From Verrucomicrobiia bacterium (GTDB taxonomy: Bacteria; Verrucomicrobiota; Verrucomicrobiia; Limisphaerales; DTLC01), in NCBI GenBank assembly GCA_025061935.1, contig JANWZY010000178.1:1-6288 (forward strand): a stretch of 6,288 bases of DNA. Direction: 5' to 3'. The notes below the pieces were generated by a model. It made no database searches, had not been told where the DNA came from, and saw nothing but the letters and a program-made list of their open reading frames with translations. A program made the position numbers and the translations under genes. Of this stretch, positions 1-6,110 are shown in pieces (the first letter of the stretch is position 1; every line of letters begins with the position of its first letter).

Positions 1-2
1 GG

Positions 3-152
3 GCAATTTTCACCGAATCGGCGTACCAATTGCGATTCCGTTTTTCCGAGTTGCTGGCGACTACTCACCCTCAGGAAGGCGCTGCCCCGTCAGCGCCACA
101 ACAAGAATCGGGAAATTTCGAGCAGTACGGAACAAAACCTTCCAAGGGGTAA
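3..152 (+). CDS. 3' end of an unidentified protein gene, truncated by the window edge
   Basis: The frame beginning at base 3 is open from the window edge to a TAA at 150-152 and gives 49 residues. It starts AIFTESAYQLRFRFSELL, which reads like the end of a folded domain with mixed hydrophobic and charged residues. A polar tail rich in Pro, Ser, Gln and Gly follows, typical of a disordered C-terminus, and ends GTKPSKG. The other two forward frames are also open here, but they read as Cys/Arg-rich or low-quality sequence, so this frame is the most protein-like. I do not recognise the family. It lies 69 bp before the methyltransferase relic and on the same strand. It could instead be a chance open frame or another eroded gene, since the evidence is only composition and an open frame. 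Confidence 0.35.
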   Translation, partial: AIFTESAYQLRFRFSELLATTHPQEGAAPSAPQQESGNFEQYGTKPSKG

Positions 153-221
153 GGATCCGGGCTTCCGACACGGTGTTATACCAGTTTTACCTTGTGGCTG
201 GACCATTTGGCAGGACGAGCT

Positions 222-388
222 GTGCGCTGCTTGCGGAGCCGCACCGCGAAAAATCCGCAGCCCGACCTCGCCAACACCATGTTTTGGGCAGACAATTTGG
301 CGACAATGCGACTGCGTCCACCGAATCCGCACACTGTTTGTTGCACAGCCTTTCGGCTGAATGGTTAGTGCTCGATGCTGTGTTTGGC
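222..388 (+). pseudogene. Remnant of an N6/N4-type site-specific DNA methyltransferase gene
   Basis: The frame from GTG 222 reads PDLANTMFWADNLATMR at 261-311. This resembles the N-terminal signature (P-D-L-T-N-T-L-F-x-G-D-N-L-x-V-L-R) of DNA methyltransferases of the N6_N4_Mtase family (Pfam PF01555). Immediately after, in the same frame, LRPPNPHTVCCTA (312-350) resembles the later family segment L-K-P-T-G-S-I-Y-L-H-C-D-P-T-A. After a frameshift near 360-366, LVLDAVFG (365-388) matches the next family segment, LLLDAVFG. All three pieces are in family order on one strand. The catalytic DPPF/DPPY block and roughly a hundred residues that normally lie between the first two pieces are missing, and the C-terminal half of the enzyme is not recognisable downstream. 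I read this as a non-functional gene with an internal deletion, a frameshift and point changes. The family assignment comes from memory of the motifs and has not been searched. Confidence 0.5.
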
Positions 389-547
389 TTAAGCGCCAGG
401 CAACCGCCGGCCGAGTTAACCACGGATCGGCTTGGCAGGCCTAGACTGTGCCGGACTTTCTATCGAGCCTTGCATAACTCCGTAACACTTTTTCCACCAT
501 TGCATTAGCACCTGGCTTCAGCGGGATGTAGAGGGCACCAACAGCAG

Positions 548-599
548 CAAGCCGTTTCAACGGCTTGGCTTGCAAGCCTAAAACCGTTGAAACGGTTTT
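548..599. repeat. Cluster of three adjacent palindromes
   Basis: Three perfect inverted repeats lie almost end to end. The first has arms CAAGCCGTT (548-556) and AACGGCTTG (559-567) around TC. The second is the 12-bp palindrome GGCTTGCAAGCC (567-578). The third has arms AAAACCGTT (580-588) and AACGGTTTT (591-599) around GA. The cores of the first and third, CCGTTTCAACGG (552-563) and CCGTTGAAACGG (584-595), are exact reverse complements, so they can also pair with each other and enclose the middle palindrome. This could be a terminator pair, a REP-like dispersed element or a cruciform-forming site. The structure is certain from the sequence, but its role is not. Confidence 0.75.
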
Positions 600-600
600 T
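580..600 (+). terminator. Possible intrinsic terminator upstream of plsY
   Basis: The third palindrome forms a stem of about eight pairs closed by a four-base loop. On the + strand it ends in five T residues (596-600), and on the minus strand in four, so it could act in both directions. It would insulate plsY from transcription of the genes or relics to the left. The weakness is that only three or four pairs of the stem are G-C and the T run is partly inside the stem. Confidence 0.4.
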
Positions 601-795
601 GCAGCTCGGTGCGGGCATTCACATGGTTTAAGCCGTTGTTAATGGAAACGCGATACCCACAATTGCGAGTCTCGATAGTCCGCACGTCCGGCGCGATTCT
701 GGAACCAGCACCCAGCCGCTGGGCATGCCGCGCGCAAATGGCGTGGCGCGAATCAGCTTGCCGGCCAAAAGTGACCCTAACTAGATTCCGTTCTC

Positions 796-1416
796 GTGGA
801 TGCGATTTGCGCAATTGCAGTTTGCGTGGCCGGGTACCTGCTCGGTTCAGTGCCGACGGGGTACCTGGTCGGCCGCGCCAAAGGCGTTGATTTGCGGAAT
901 GTCGGGAGTGGCAACATTGGCGCGACCAACGCGATGCGTGTGTTGGGCAAGCCCATCGGCGTGGCCGTGCTGATCGTTGACGCGCTCAAAGGTTATCTGG
1001 CTTGCACAGTCGTTACAGGCGCCGTGCTCGGACTGCGCGGTATCGAGCTCGCGCACGCGGAGCCGTACAGGGTTGTTGCCGGCGCCGCCGCAGTGGTTGG
1101 GCACAGCTTTACTTGCTGGCTGCGGTTCCGTGGCGGTAAAGGTGTGGCAACGGGCGCGGGTGTATTCGCCGCGCTCGCGCCGGGGGCGCTAGCCGTTGCA
1201 GCCGTGGCGTGGGTAATCGTGTTGGCGCTGACGAGGTACGTGTCCATGGCCTCGATCGTGGCTGCTCTAGCGCTTGCGGCTGGCGTGTGGCTCGGCGCAG
1301 CGAGCCCCCTGCTGCGAGCGGTCGCCACTGCAGTTGCGCTGCTTGTGGTTCTCCGTCATAGTTCGAACATTAAAAGGTTGCTGGCTGGCACCGAGCACAA
1401 GTTCGGTCAGGCCTGA
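796..1416 (+). CDS. plsY: Glycerol-3-phosphate acyltransferase PlsY
   Basis: This integral membrane enzyme transfers an acyl group from acyl-phosphate to position 1 of sn-glycerol 3-phosphate, making lysophosphatidic acid for phospholipid synthesis. The 206-residue length is normal for the family. All family blocks are present: SGNIGATN at residues 38-45, GHSFTCWLRFRGGKGVATG at 102-120 and RHSSNIKRLLAGTEHKFG at 187-204. Hydrophobic segments occur near residues 3-20, 53-80, 94-106, 122-146 and 151-188. The start is GTG at 796: an in-frame TAA lies at 778-780, no other start codon occurs between, and the first residues already match the family's first membrane segment. No Shine-Dalgarno sequence is visible. 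gpsA, which makes its substrate, begins 20 bp downstream and is probably co-transcribed. Confidence 0.96.
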   Translation: MDAICAIAVCVAGYLLGSVPTGYLVGRAKGVDLRNVGSGNIGATNAMRVLGKPIGVAVLIVDALKGYLACTVVTGAVLGLRGIELAHAEPYRVVAGAAAVVGHSFTCWLRFRGGKGVATGAGVFAALAPGALAVAAVAWVIVLALTRYVSMASIVAALALAAGVWLGAASPLLRAVATAVALLVVLRHSSNIKRLLAGTEHKFGQA

Positions 1417-1436
1417 CCGGTCGAGGCGACGCGGAA

Positions 1437-2417
1437 ATGAGAATAGCAGTTCTAGGGGCGGGCGCGTGGGGCACTGCGCTTACGCGGATGCTGGCGGTGG
1501 GCGGACACGAGGTCCGGCTCTGGGATTACCTGCCAGAAACACTTGATCAGATCGCGCGCACGCGGCGCAACGATAAATTCCTGCCGGGAATCGAATTGCC
1601 GGGCACGGTCGTGTGCGAGCCTGAGCTGACAGCGGCTACGGCGCGTGCCGAACTAATCGTTATTGCTGTCAGGTCGAGTGCATTCAGAACGGTAGCGGCG
1701 CGCTTGACCGGGTTCACAGGCACTGTGCTTAGCGTGACCAAAGGCATCGAGTACGAGACGGGGCTGACGATGTCTGGCATCCTGGCAGTTACAGTCCCCC
1801 GGGCGCGTGTCGCTGCAATGTCCGGGCCGTCATTCGCGATCGAGGTGGCGCGGGGTGTGCCGACTGCGGTGGTGGTAGCCAGTCGTGAGGCCGAAACTGC
1901 GAGGTTTATTCAACGGCTGTTTCACACTCAGGCGTTCCGGGTTTATACAAGCGCGGATTTACTCGGAGTCGAGCTAGGTGGCGCGTTGAAAAACGTGATT
2001 GCGATTGCTGCAGGCGTATGCGACGGACTTGGGTTTGGGGACAATTCGAAGGCGGCGCTTGTCACCCGCGCCATTGCCGAGATGAAACGGCTCGGCCAGG
2101 CGTGCGGTGCGCAGCCGGACACGTTTACGGGCTTGAGCGGGCTCGGGGACCTGATGGCCACGTGTTTTTCGCGGCTGAGCCGCAACCGCGCGTTCGGCGA
2201 GCGGCTGGGGCGGGGCGAAAAAATCCCTGATATATTGGCAAGCATGACCGGCGTGGTCGAGGGTTACCCCACCGCGCGCGCAGCGTATCGGTTGGCGCGC
2301 GACCGGCGCGTCGAAACGCCGATCATCAATGAGGTTTACGCCATGCTTTACGAAGGCAAAGATGTCCGGCAAGCTGTGCACGACTTGACTGCACGTGACT
2401 CGAAAGCAGAAGATTGA
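1437..2417 (+). CDS. gpsA: NAD(P)-dependent glycerol-3-phosphate dehydrogenase GpsA
   Basis: This cytoplasmic enzyme reduces dihydroxyacetone phosphate to sn-glycerol 3-phosphate and so supplies PlsY. The 326-residue length is typical. The nucleotide-binding loop GAGAWG is at residues 7-12. SVTKGIE (99-105) and GGALKN (181-186) carry the two lysines, K102 and K185, that match active-site lysines K120 and K204 of human GPD1. SGPSFAIEVARGVPTAVV spans 129-146. GLSGLGDL (232-239) supplies D238, and SRNR (248-251) supplies R249 and N250 of the substrate site. VEGYPTA (274-280) is also a family hallmark. The ATG at 1437 gives the Rossmann fold directly, and a weak GAGG lies ten bases upstream (1423-1426). 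Nothing looks broken. It sits 20 bp after plsY and 37 bp before the preferred thrB start, which suggests one operon. Confidence 0.97.
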   Translation: MRIAVLGAGAWGTALTRMLAVGGHEVRLWDYLPETLDQIARTRRNDKFLPGIELPGTVVCEPELTAATARAELIVIAVRSSAFRTVAARLTGFTGTVLSVTKGIEYETGLTMSGILAVTVPRARVAAMSGPSFAIEVARGVPTAVVVASREAETARFIQRLFHTQAFRVYTSADLLGVELGGALKNVIAIAAGVCDGLGFGDNSKAALVTRAIAEMKRLGQACGAQPDTFTGLSGLGDLMATCFSRLSRNRAFGERLGRGEKIPDILASMTGVVEGYPTARAAYRLARDRRVETPIINEVYAMLYEGKDVRQAVHDLTARDSKAED

Positions 2418-2454
2418 GCGACTGAACCAAAAAACGAAAGCCCAAGCCCGAACA

Positions 2455-3393
2455 ATGAATATTCCGAAGCGACCTCATGCGCGGCCTGCGCCGGGTAGCG
2501 TGGTAACGGTCCGTGTGCCGGCGAGCACGTCGAACCTCGGCCCCGGGTTCGATACACTCAGTGTCGCTCTGCAACTTTACAAGCGCATCGAGGTAACTGC
2601 GACACGTAGCCGTGTCATCACCTTCGTTTCATCGCTGAGCCCGTCGGATCAGGAGGCGGTTAACCTGCTTATAAACGAAGCGGCCCGCTTGTTTTTCAAG
2701 CGCGCGCGGTGCCGTCCATTTGGCATGATTGTCAGCATGTCCAGCGACGTGCCGCTGTCGCGGGGACTAGGCTGCAGTGCGGCACTGCGGGTCGGATTGC
2801 TCGCAGCATTGAACGAGCTAACGAAAGCGGGGCTGGACAAACAGACACTGCTCGAGCTGGCGACGGAACTCGAGCACCACCCAGAAAACGCTGCGGCAGC
2901 CACATTCGGCGGGTTCAACGTGGCTGGCTTCGTTGACGGGCGCGTCAGATGTATCAGGTCTGAAGTCGCCTCGTGCCTGAAGTTTGTAACACTCATTCCT
3001 ACGTACCAGGTGAGTACTGCCAAGGCGCGACAGCTCGTGCCGCCAATGTTCAGCCGCGCGGATACTTTGCATAACTTGAACCGTGCTGCGCTTATTGCTG
3101 CTGCGTTCGCGACGGGGCAGTACGAAATGCTGGCCGGGTTGCTCGAAGACCGCGTGCACCAGCCGTATCGCGAGACGCTCGTGCCGCACATGAATAAAAT
3201 CATCAAAGCGGGCGAGAAGGCCGGTGCGCTCGGCGGTTGGCTGAGCGGGTCCGGACCGAGCGTGACATGCGTGACATTGAAGAACGCAGCGGCGGTCGCG
3301 CGCGCGATGCAACGGCAGTTAAAAGCCGCCGAAGTGAAAATCTTGGCTGCTGATAACGTGGGAGTGAAAGTCCTCAGCCGTGGCACCAGCTAA
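2455..3393 (+). CDS. thrB: Homoserine kinase ThrB (GHMP kinase family)
   Basis: This enzyme phosphorylates homoserine with ATP to O-phosphohomoserine, the substrate of threonine synthase. From the ATG at 2455 it is 312 residues, normal for the family. Motif 1, VPASTSNLGPGFDTL, is at residues 21-35. The phosphate-binding loop LSRGLGCSAALRVG is at 101-114. HPENAAAATFGGF (142-154), the ThrB-typical DRVHQPYR (232-239) and glycine-rich motif 3, GGWLSGSGPSV (260-270), follow. The loop has Cys where GLGSSA is usual, and HH where GH usually precedes PEN; neither rules out activity. A GTG at 2395 in the same frame would add 20 basic residues and overlap gpsA by 23 bp. I prefer 2455 because it is ATG and the added residues are not part of the fold. 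Neither start has a clear ribosome binding site. The C-terminus is complete, and its stop lies inside the hairpin shared with the convergent protease gene. Confidence 0.93.
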   Translation: MNIPKRPHARPAPGSVVTVRVPASTSNLGPGFDTLSVALQLYKRIEVTATRSRVITFVSSLSPSDQEAVNLLINEAARLFFKRARCRPFGMIVSMSSDVPLSRGLGCSAALRVGLLAALNELTKAGLDKQTLLELATELEHHPENAAAATFGGFNVAGFVDGRVRCIRSEVASCLKFVTLIPTYQVSTAKARQLVPPMFSRADTLHNLNRAALIAAAFATGQYEMLAGLLEDRVHQPYRETLVPHMNKIIKAGEKAGALGGWLSGSGPSVTCVTLKNAAAVARAMQRQLKAAEVKILAADNVGVKVLSRGTS

Positions 3394-3400
3394 GGACTTT
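3367..3400. terminator. Hairpin at the convergent gene ends, possible bidirectional terminator
   Basis: Arms AAAGTCCT (3367-3374) and AGGACTTT (3393-3400) pair perfectly over eight bases. Inside them AGC (3376-3378) pairs with GCT (3389-3391), and TGG (3381-3383) can face CCA (3386-3388), giving an extended stem with one mismatch and a two-base bulge. Both stop codons, TAA 3391-3393 (thrB) and TAG 3390-3392 (minus-strand protease), fall in the right half. Each strand ends its stem in TTT, a short tail for an intrinsic terminator. The position is exactly where a terminator for two converging genes is needed, and no other candidate is visible. Confidence 0.5.
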
Positions 3401-4322
3401 CGGGCTGCTGCGTCGCAACAGACTCGGTGCTGCGGACGATCCAATCATCCATCGTATGCACGCTCCCGCACTCAGGGCAAGATGCCTGAGCAAAAGTTGC
3501 ACCGCATGTTGTGCAGACGCCGGCGGTTCCGAATGGATCGAACTGGTTGTTGCAGTTCCTGCACCGCCACACCGCGCCAAGTGGCGGGGCCGCACCGCAC
3601 GCGGGGCAAGCGACCCCCGTGCGCCGCGGCAGTTGCGAAATCCGCAGCAGTGCGCGCGCGTGCACTAACCCACCCCAGCAGCTTGCGAGTACAAACGCGG
3701 ACAGTATCCCCAGCCCCACAGATTTGGCCAATATTGCCACAAGTATTAGCCCTGCTATACCGACGAAGCTGACAATGCACGTGACCATAAGGCTTTTAGC
3801 AGGGCCTAGGACGAACCAGAGCAACGACCGCACAATCTGCCCGCCGTCCAGCGGGTAGATCGGCAGCAAGTTAAAAACAAGCAGTGCGACCGCAATCGCA
3901 AATACCATATAAAAGAAGTTGCGCAAATCAGAACCGGCTGGAGCTAGGCCAAACTGAGTACTGACTGCTACAACGCCTCCCACCATACCCGCGAGTACGA
4001 CGTTCACCATTGGCCCTGCCGCAATGCTTATCAATTGCGGCCCGGGCCGTGGCGGCGGCGTGACGTATGCGACTCCACCCAGCGGCCAGAGCACAATTTG
4101 ATTCGCCTTACCTCCAACGGCGCGGCACGCAAGGGCGTGCCCGAACTCGTGCAATAGCACAATCCCGAACAGCGCGAGGTACTCGAGCACGCTCCAAACG
4201 GGCGAGCTGTAGCCCTTGGCGCGATGGATGAAATACGCCGCCGCAATGAACCACGCCCAGTGCAGGTACACATCTATCCCGCCGAGCCTGAACAACCGAA
4301 TTGAACCGGATGCAGTTGCCAT
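3390..4322 (-). CDS. M50-family (site-2-protease-like) membrane zinc metalloprotease with C-terminal zinc ribbons
   Basis: The protein has 310 residues. The N-terminal FRLGGIDVYLHWAWFI (11-26) is the usual first membrane segment of bacterial M50 proteases. HEFGH at 58-62 is the HExxH zinc and catalytic motif, and NLLPIYPLDGG (151-161) supplies the second conserved motif with the third zinc ligand, Asp159. Hydrophobic segments lie near 15-32, 45-65, 96-121, 137-153 and 177-214. After these the protein becomes cytosolic-type sequence with four CxxC knuckles: C239/C242, C254/C257, C270/C273 and C282/C285. This is the layout of two tandem zinc ribbons. The ribbons occupy the place where many family members carry CBS domains and may bind nucleic acid, a protein partner or a regulator. 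The substrate is unknown. The ATG at 4322 fits the family N-terminus, with no clear ribosome binding site. The gene overlaps thrB tail to tail by 4 bp. Confidence 0.88.
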   Translation of the reverse strand: MATASGSIRLFRLGGIDVYLHWAWFIAAAYFIHRAKGYSSPVWSVLEYLALFGIVLLHEFGHALACRAVGGKANQIVLWPLGGVAYVTPPPRPGPQLISIAAGPMVNVVLAGMVGGVVAVSTQFGLAPAGSDLRNFFYMVFAIAVALLVFNLLPIYPLDGGQIVRSLLWFVLGPAKSLMVTCIVSFVGIAGLILVAILAKSVGLGILSAFVLASCWGGLVHARALLRISQLPRRTGVACPACGAAPPLGAVWRCRNCNNQFDPFGTAGVCTTCGATFAQASCPECGSVHTMDDWIVRSTESVATQQPESP

Positions 4323-4492
4323 TCCGCACCAAAACCTACTTCGTGCTTTTACCCGTGCGCAACATTTCTTCTGCCTGGCGCTTTCGCGCGGTTGGTGCAG
4401 GATGTTTCTGCGGAATGTACCGGTTCCGGCCCAAAAACCGTGCTTGAGGGATGCGGCTGCTTGGCCCGCTCGAAACTGCGCGCCGGCCTCGA

Positions 4493-4528
4493 GAAAAAAC
4501 CAAACCGGTCCACTAAGCGGTACCCGGG
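4493..4528 (-). terminator. Possible intrinsic terminator after the small membrane protein gene
   Basis: Reading the minus strand downstream of the stop at 4554, an imperfect stem forms between CCGGGTACC (4528 to 4520) and GGACCGG (about 4511 to 4505), with two bulged bases. It is followed by a T-rich tract that ends in six T residues (4499-4494). This is the only terminator-like structure I see in the 231 bp between the two minus-strand genes. If real, it separates the small-protein gene from the M50 gene, which would then need its own promoter. The stem is bulged, so confidence is modest. Confidence 0.3.
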
Positions 4529-4553
4529 CCGGAGCCTGTGCTAAAGCTCGATG

Positions 4554-4973
4554 CTACTGCGGCGGCTGAGACTGCCCGCGCGTGTTTTCACGTCCTTGCC
4601 CGTCCTTTGCCGATAACCGCTCAAGCTCAGCCAGTCGGCGCTTCAACAGTTCCTTCTCTTCTTCGACCGACCGCAGTGGCGCTTCCTCAACAATCCGGTC
4701 ATTTGTGAGGTAAACGCCGCTGAATAAAGACGTCTTTACGTGCGCGCGGTGGATCCTGCCGTCGCGGTCACGGTACACGATCTCGTAAATGCGCGAGTCC
4801 CTCTCCCCGAACCACCCCGGGCCGAACGGGGCCCAACTTTTGTCAATCAATTCGCCTCCAATGCTGTGGATATAATCTTCAATTCTGTCCTTATCGAGCG
4901 CTCCGGCAATGAGCCGAAATATGACGGCAACCACAATCGCACCTACGATGACAACTACGAGCAAAGTTTCCAT
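4554..4973 (-). CDS. Small single-pass membrane protein of unknown function (PFGPGWFGE type)
   Basis: The protein has 139 residues from the ATG at 4973. A strongly hydrophobic segment (residues 3-24) begins directly after the start, so the protein is probably anchored by its N-terminus. A compact soluble region follows at about 29-95. Its core has the motifs GGELIDKSWAPFGPGWFGE (39-57), RIYEIVYRDRDGRIHRAHV (61-79) and KTSLFSGVYLTNDRIV (80-95). I recall similar small proteins from planctomycete and verrucomicrobial genomes, always without a known function. Residues 101-122 are rich in Glu, Lys, Arg and Leu with heptad-like spacing, a likely short coiled coil, and the tail is polar and probably disordered. 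The frame stays open to a GTG at 5042, adding 23 residues. I reject that start because the membrane segment starts cleanly at the internal Met. No ribosome binding site is evident. Confidence 0.75.
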   Translation of the reverse strand: METLLVVVIVGAIVVAVIFRLIAGALDKDRIEDYIHSIGGELIDKSWAPFGPGWFGERDSRIYEIVYRDRDGRIHRAHVKTSLFSGVYLTNDRIVEEAPLRSVEEEKELLKRRLAELERLSAKDGQGRENTRGQSQPPQ

Positions 4974-5504
4974 GACCACGCGGTTCGGTTCAACGATACG
5001 GGTAAGGCACGCCATGACGCGGTGCACTGTGACAGCGGTCACGGCGCGTTTTGGTTGCCAAGCGCGTCCTATTCCTGGCCTGTTTCAAATCAATCCTGTG
5101 CCGTATCCACATCACCATGCGCACTCACGCACGTGTCGTCAAGCCCAACTGGTACATCTGGCTGTCCGCTCTCATCCGACCCTGTCTACGCGCGTGCAGA
5201 CGGCCCGCGTTCTTACGCGTTTTTCTGTCTCTCTTTCCGGCCAGCCCGCGCAAAATTTGCAAGGGCTGCGGTCGTGTAAAACAACGCAGATGAGCCTGCC
5301 AACCGCAGTGGAATCCTACTGCCAAAGCAAAGTCGCGGTTTCGGCAACACCTGCGCAGACGGTAAATTCAAGCCGTAACCCGAGTGTGTGTTTTTTGTCA
5401 GTCACGCTTACCGGGCGCACACGCGTACCAGAAAACGCGGCGAACGCGAACCGGGGAACAAAGGGAGCGGCAGCTCGCATTATCCCGCGCTGACAGATTA
5501 GCGG
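4974..5504. other. About 530 bp without a convincing gene between two minus-strand genes
   Basis: This holds the 3' flank of thrH and the 5' flank of the small membrane protein gene. Just downstream of the thrH stop, on the minus strand, a weak stem precedes CCCTTTTG (about 5486-5461). It is too poor to call a terminator. Several frames are open but none carries a motif I recognise. The best + strand candidate is ATG 5117 to TGA 5293: 58 residues, very basic, ending in a CxxC (KICKGCGRVKQRR), with many codons ending in C. On the minus strand, a frame between about 5490 and 5336 is open for about 50 codons. A six-T run on the + strand at 5391-5396 has no stem before it. No tRNA-like arms were found. 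The stretch may be eroded former coding DNA. Confidence 0.45.
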
Positions 5505-6110
5505 TTACTCTAGCTCGTTTTTGATCAGCTCCATCAATTCCGGATACGACTCGACCGCGTCGAATTGGGGGAATTGGAGTTTGACAGCTTCTGGGGCGTG
5601 GAACAGGAAACCGACGTCAGCCTCGAGTAGCATCGAGGTGTCGTTGAACGAGTCGCCCACGGCGATCACGTTGTAATTTAGGCGCTTGAACGCGGCCACC
5701 GCTTGGCGTTTCTGGTCAGGAATGCGCAGCGCGTAATCAACGATCTTGTCGTTTTTCACCACCAGCCGATGACACAGCAGCGTCGGCCAACCCAACTGCC
5801 GCAGCAACGGCTTGGCGAATTGCTCGAATGTGTCGGATAAAATGATCACCTGCACTAGCTCGCGGAGTTCATCGAGGAATTCTTTGGCGCCGGGCAATGG
5901 CCGCAACTCGGCTATGACGCTTTGAATATCCGAAAGCCCGAGACCGTGTTTTTCAAGCAGTGCGAGCCGGGCACGCATGAGCTTGTCGTAATCCGGCTCG
6001 TCCCGGGTCGTGCGCCGCAACTCGGGTATGCCGGTCTTTTCCGCTACGGCGATCCAGATCTCGGGCGTCAACACGCCCTCCATGTCTAATGTAACCAGCG
6101 ATTGCTTCAC
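5505..6110 (-). CDS. thrH: ThrH: phosphoserine phosphatase / homoserine phosphotransferase (HAD family)
   Basis: It is similar along its whole length to Pseudomonas aeruginosa ThrH as I remember it, which dephosphorylates phosphoserine and can pass the phosphate to homoserine. From GTG 6110 it has 201 residues, against about 205 for that protein. HAD motif I is DMEGV (9-13), with D9 the expected nucleophile and Glu11 in place of the usual second Asp, as in ThrH (DLEGV). Motif II is LSDT (91-94), motif III Lys is K134 in DQKRQAV, and motif IV is GDSFNDTSM (152-160). PEIWIAVAEKTGI (16-28) and FHAPEAV (170-176) are further ThrH-specific blocks. The frame extends to an ATG at 6251, but those 47 residues are Arg-rich, unlike the family and absent from ThrH, so I choose GTG 6110. 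A TTGACA lies 16 bases upstream with no fitting -10 before the gene. It likely serves serine synthesis here, as ThrB covers homoserine phosphorylation. Confidence 0.92.
   Translation of the reverse strand: MKQSLVTLDMEGVLTPEIWIAVAEKTGIPELRRTTRDEPDYDKLMRARLALLEKHGLGLSDIQSVIAELRPLPGAKEFLDELRELVQVIILSDTFEQFAKPLLRQLGWPTLLCHRLVVKNDKIVDYALRIPDQKRQAVAAFKRLNYNVIAVGDSFNDTSMLLEADVGFLFHAPEAVKLQFPQFDAVESYPELMELIKNELE

Larger units (their letters stand above)
389..795. other. About 400 bp without a recognisable gene, upstream of plsY
   Basis: No frame on either strand gives a protein I recognise. The left part may be the unrecognisable remainder of the methyltransferase relic. The only clear structure is the palindrome cluster at 548-599. 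Between 635 and 780 two opposing frames are open for about 45-55 codons, but neither has a family motif. Just before plsY a weak promoter can be drawn, TTGCCG at 758-763 and TAGATT at 782-787 with 18 bp spacing. It matches the sigma-70 consensus poorly and would place transcription start almost on the plsY GTG. No Shine-Dalgarno sequence precedes plsY. Confidence 0.5.

Noticed and set aside
190..360. A forward frame with zinc-ribbon-like cysteines (LCAACGAAP, then PCFGQTIWRQCDC), resembling the ribbons of the M50 protein.
   Set aside because: The same DNA read one frame over gives methyltransferase motifs in family order, the Cys frame has no start codon, and its spacing is not a regular ribbon. 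The cysteines are most likely a by-product of the other frame.
334..360. LFVAQPFG in the first forward frame looked like a mutated IDPPF catalytic motif of the methyltransferase relic.
   Set aside because: The neighbouring frame matches the later family segment (LKPTGSIYLHCDPTA) over the same bases and leads on to LVLDAVFG, so the catalytic block is better explained as deleted.
2649..3386. A 245-codon minus-strand frame opposite thrB.
   Set aside because: It is a shadow of thrB: Ser/Ala-rich, with no motifs, and thrB is supported by all its family signatures.
4321..4416. Inverted octamers ATTCCGCA (4321-4328) and TGCGGAAT (4409-4416) upstream of the M50 gene, as an operator.
   Set aside because: They are 80 bp apart, one copy overlaps the start codon, and there is no dyad spacing typical of a repressor site, so chance is likely.
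4909..5493. A 194-codon open + strand frame across the gap and the small membrane protein gene.
   Set aside because: Its first part is antisense to a well-supported gene, it is low-complexity Thr/Ser/Arg sequence, and it has no recognisable domain.
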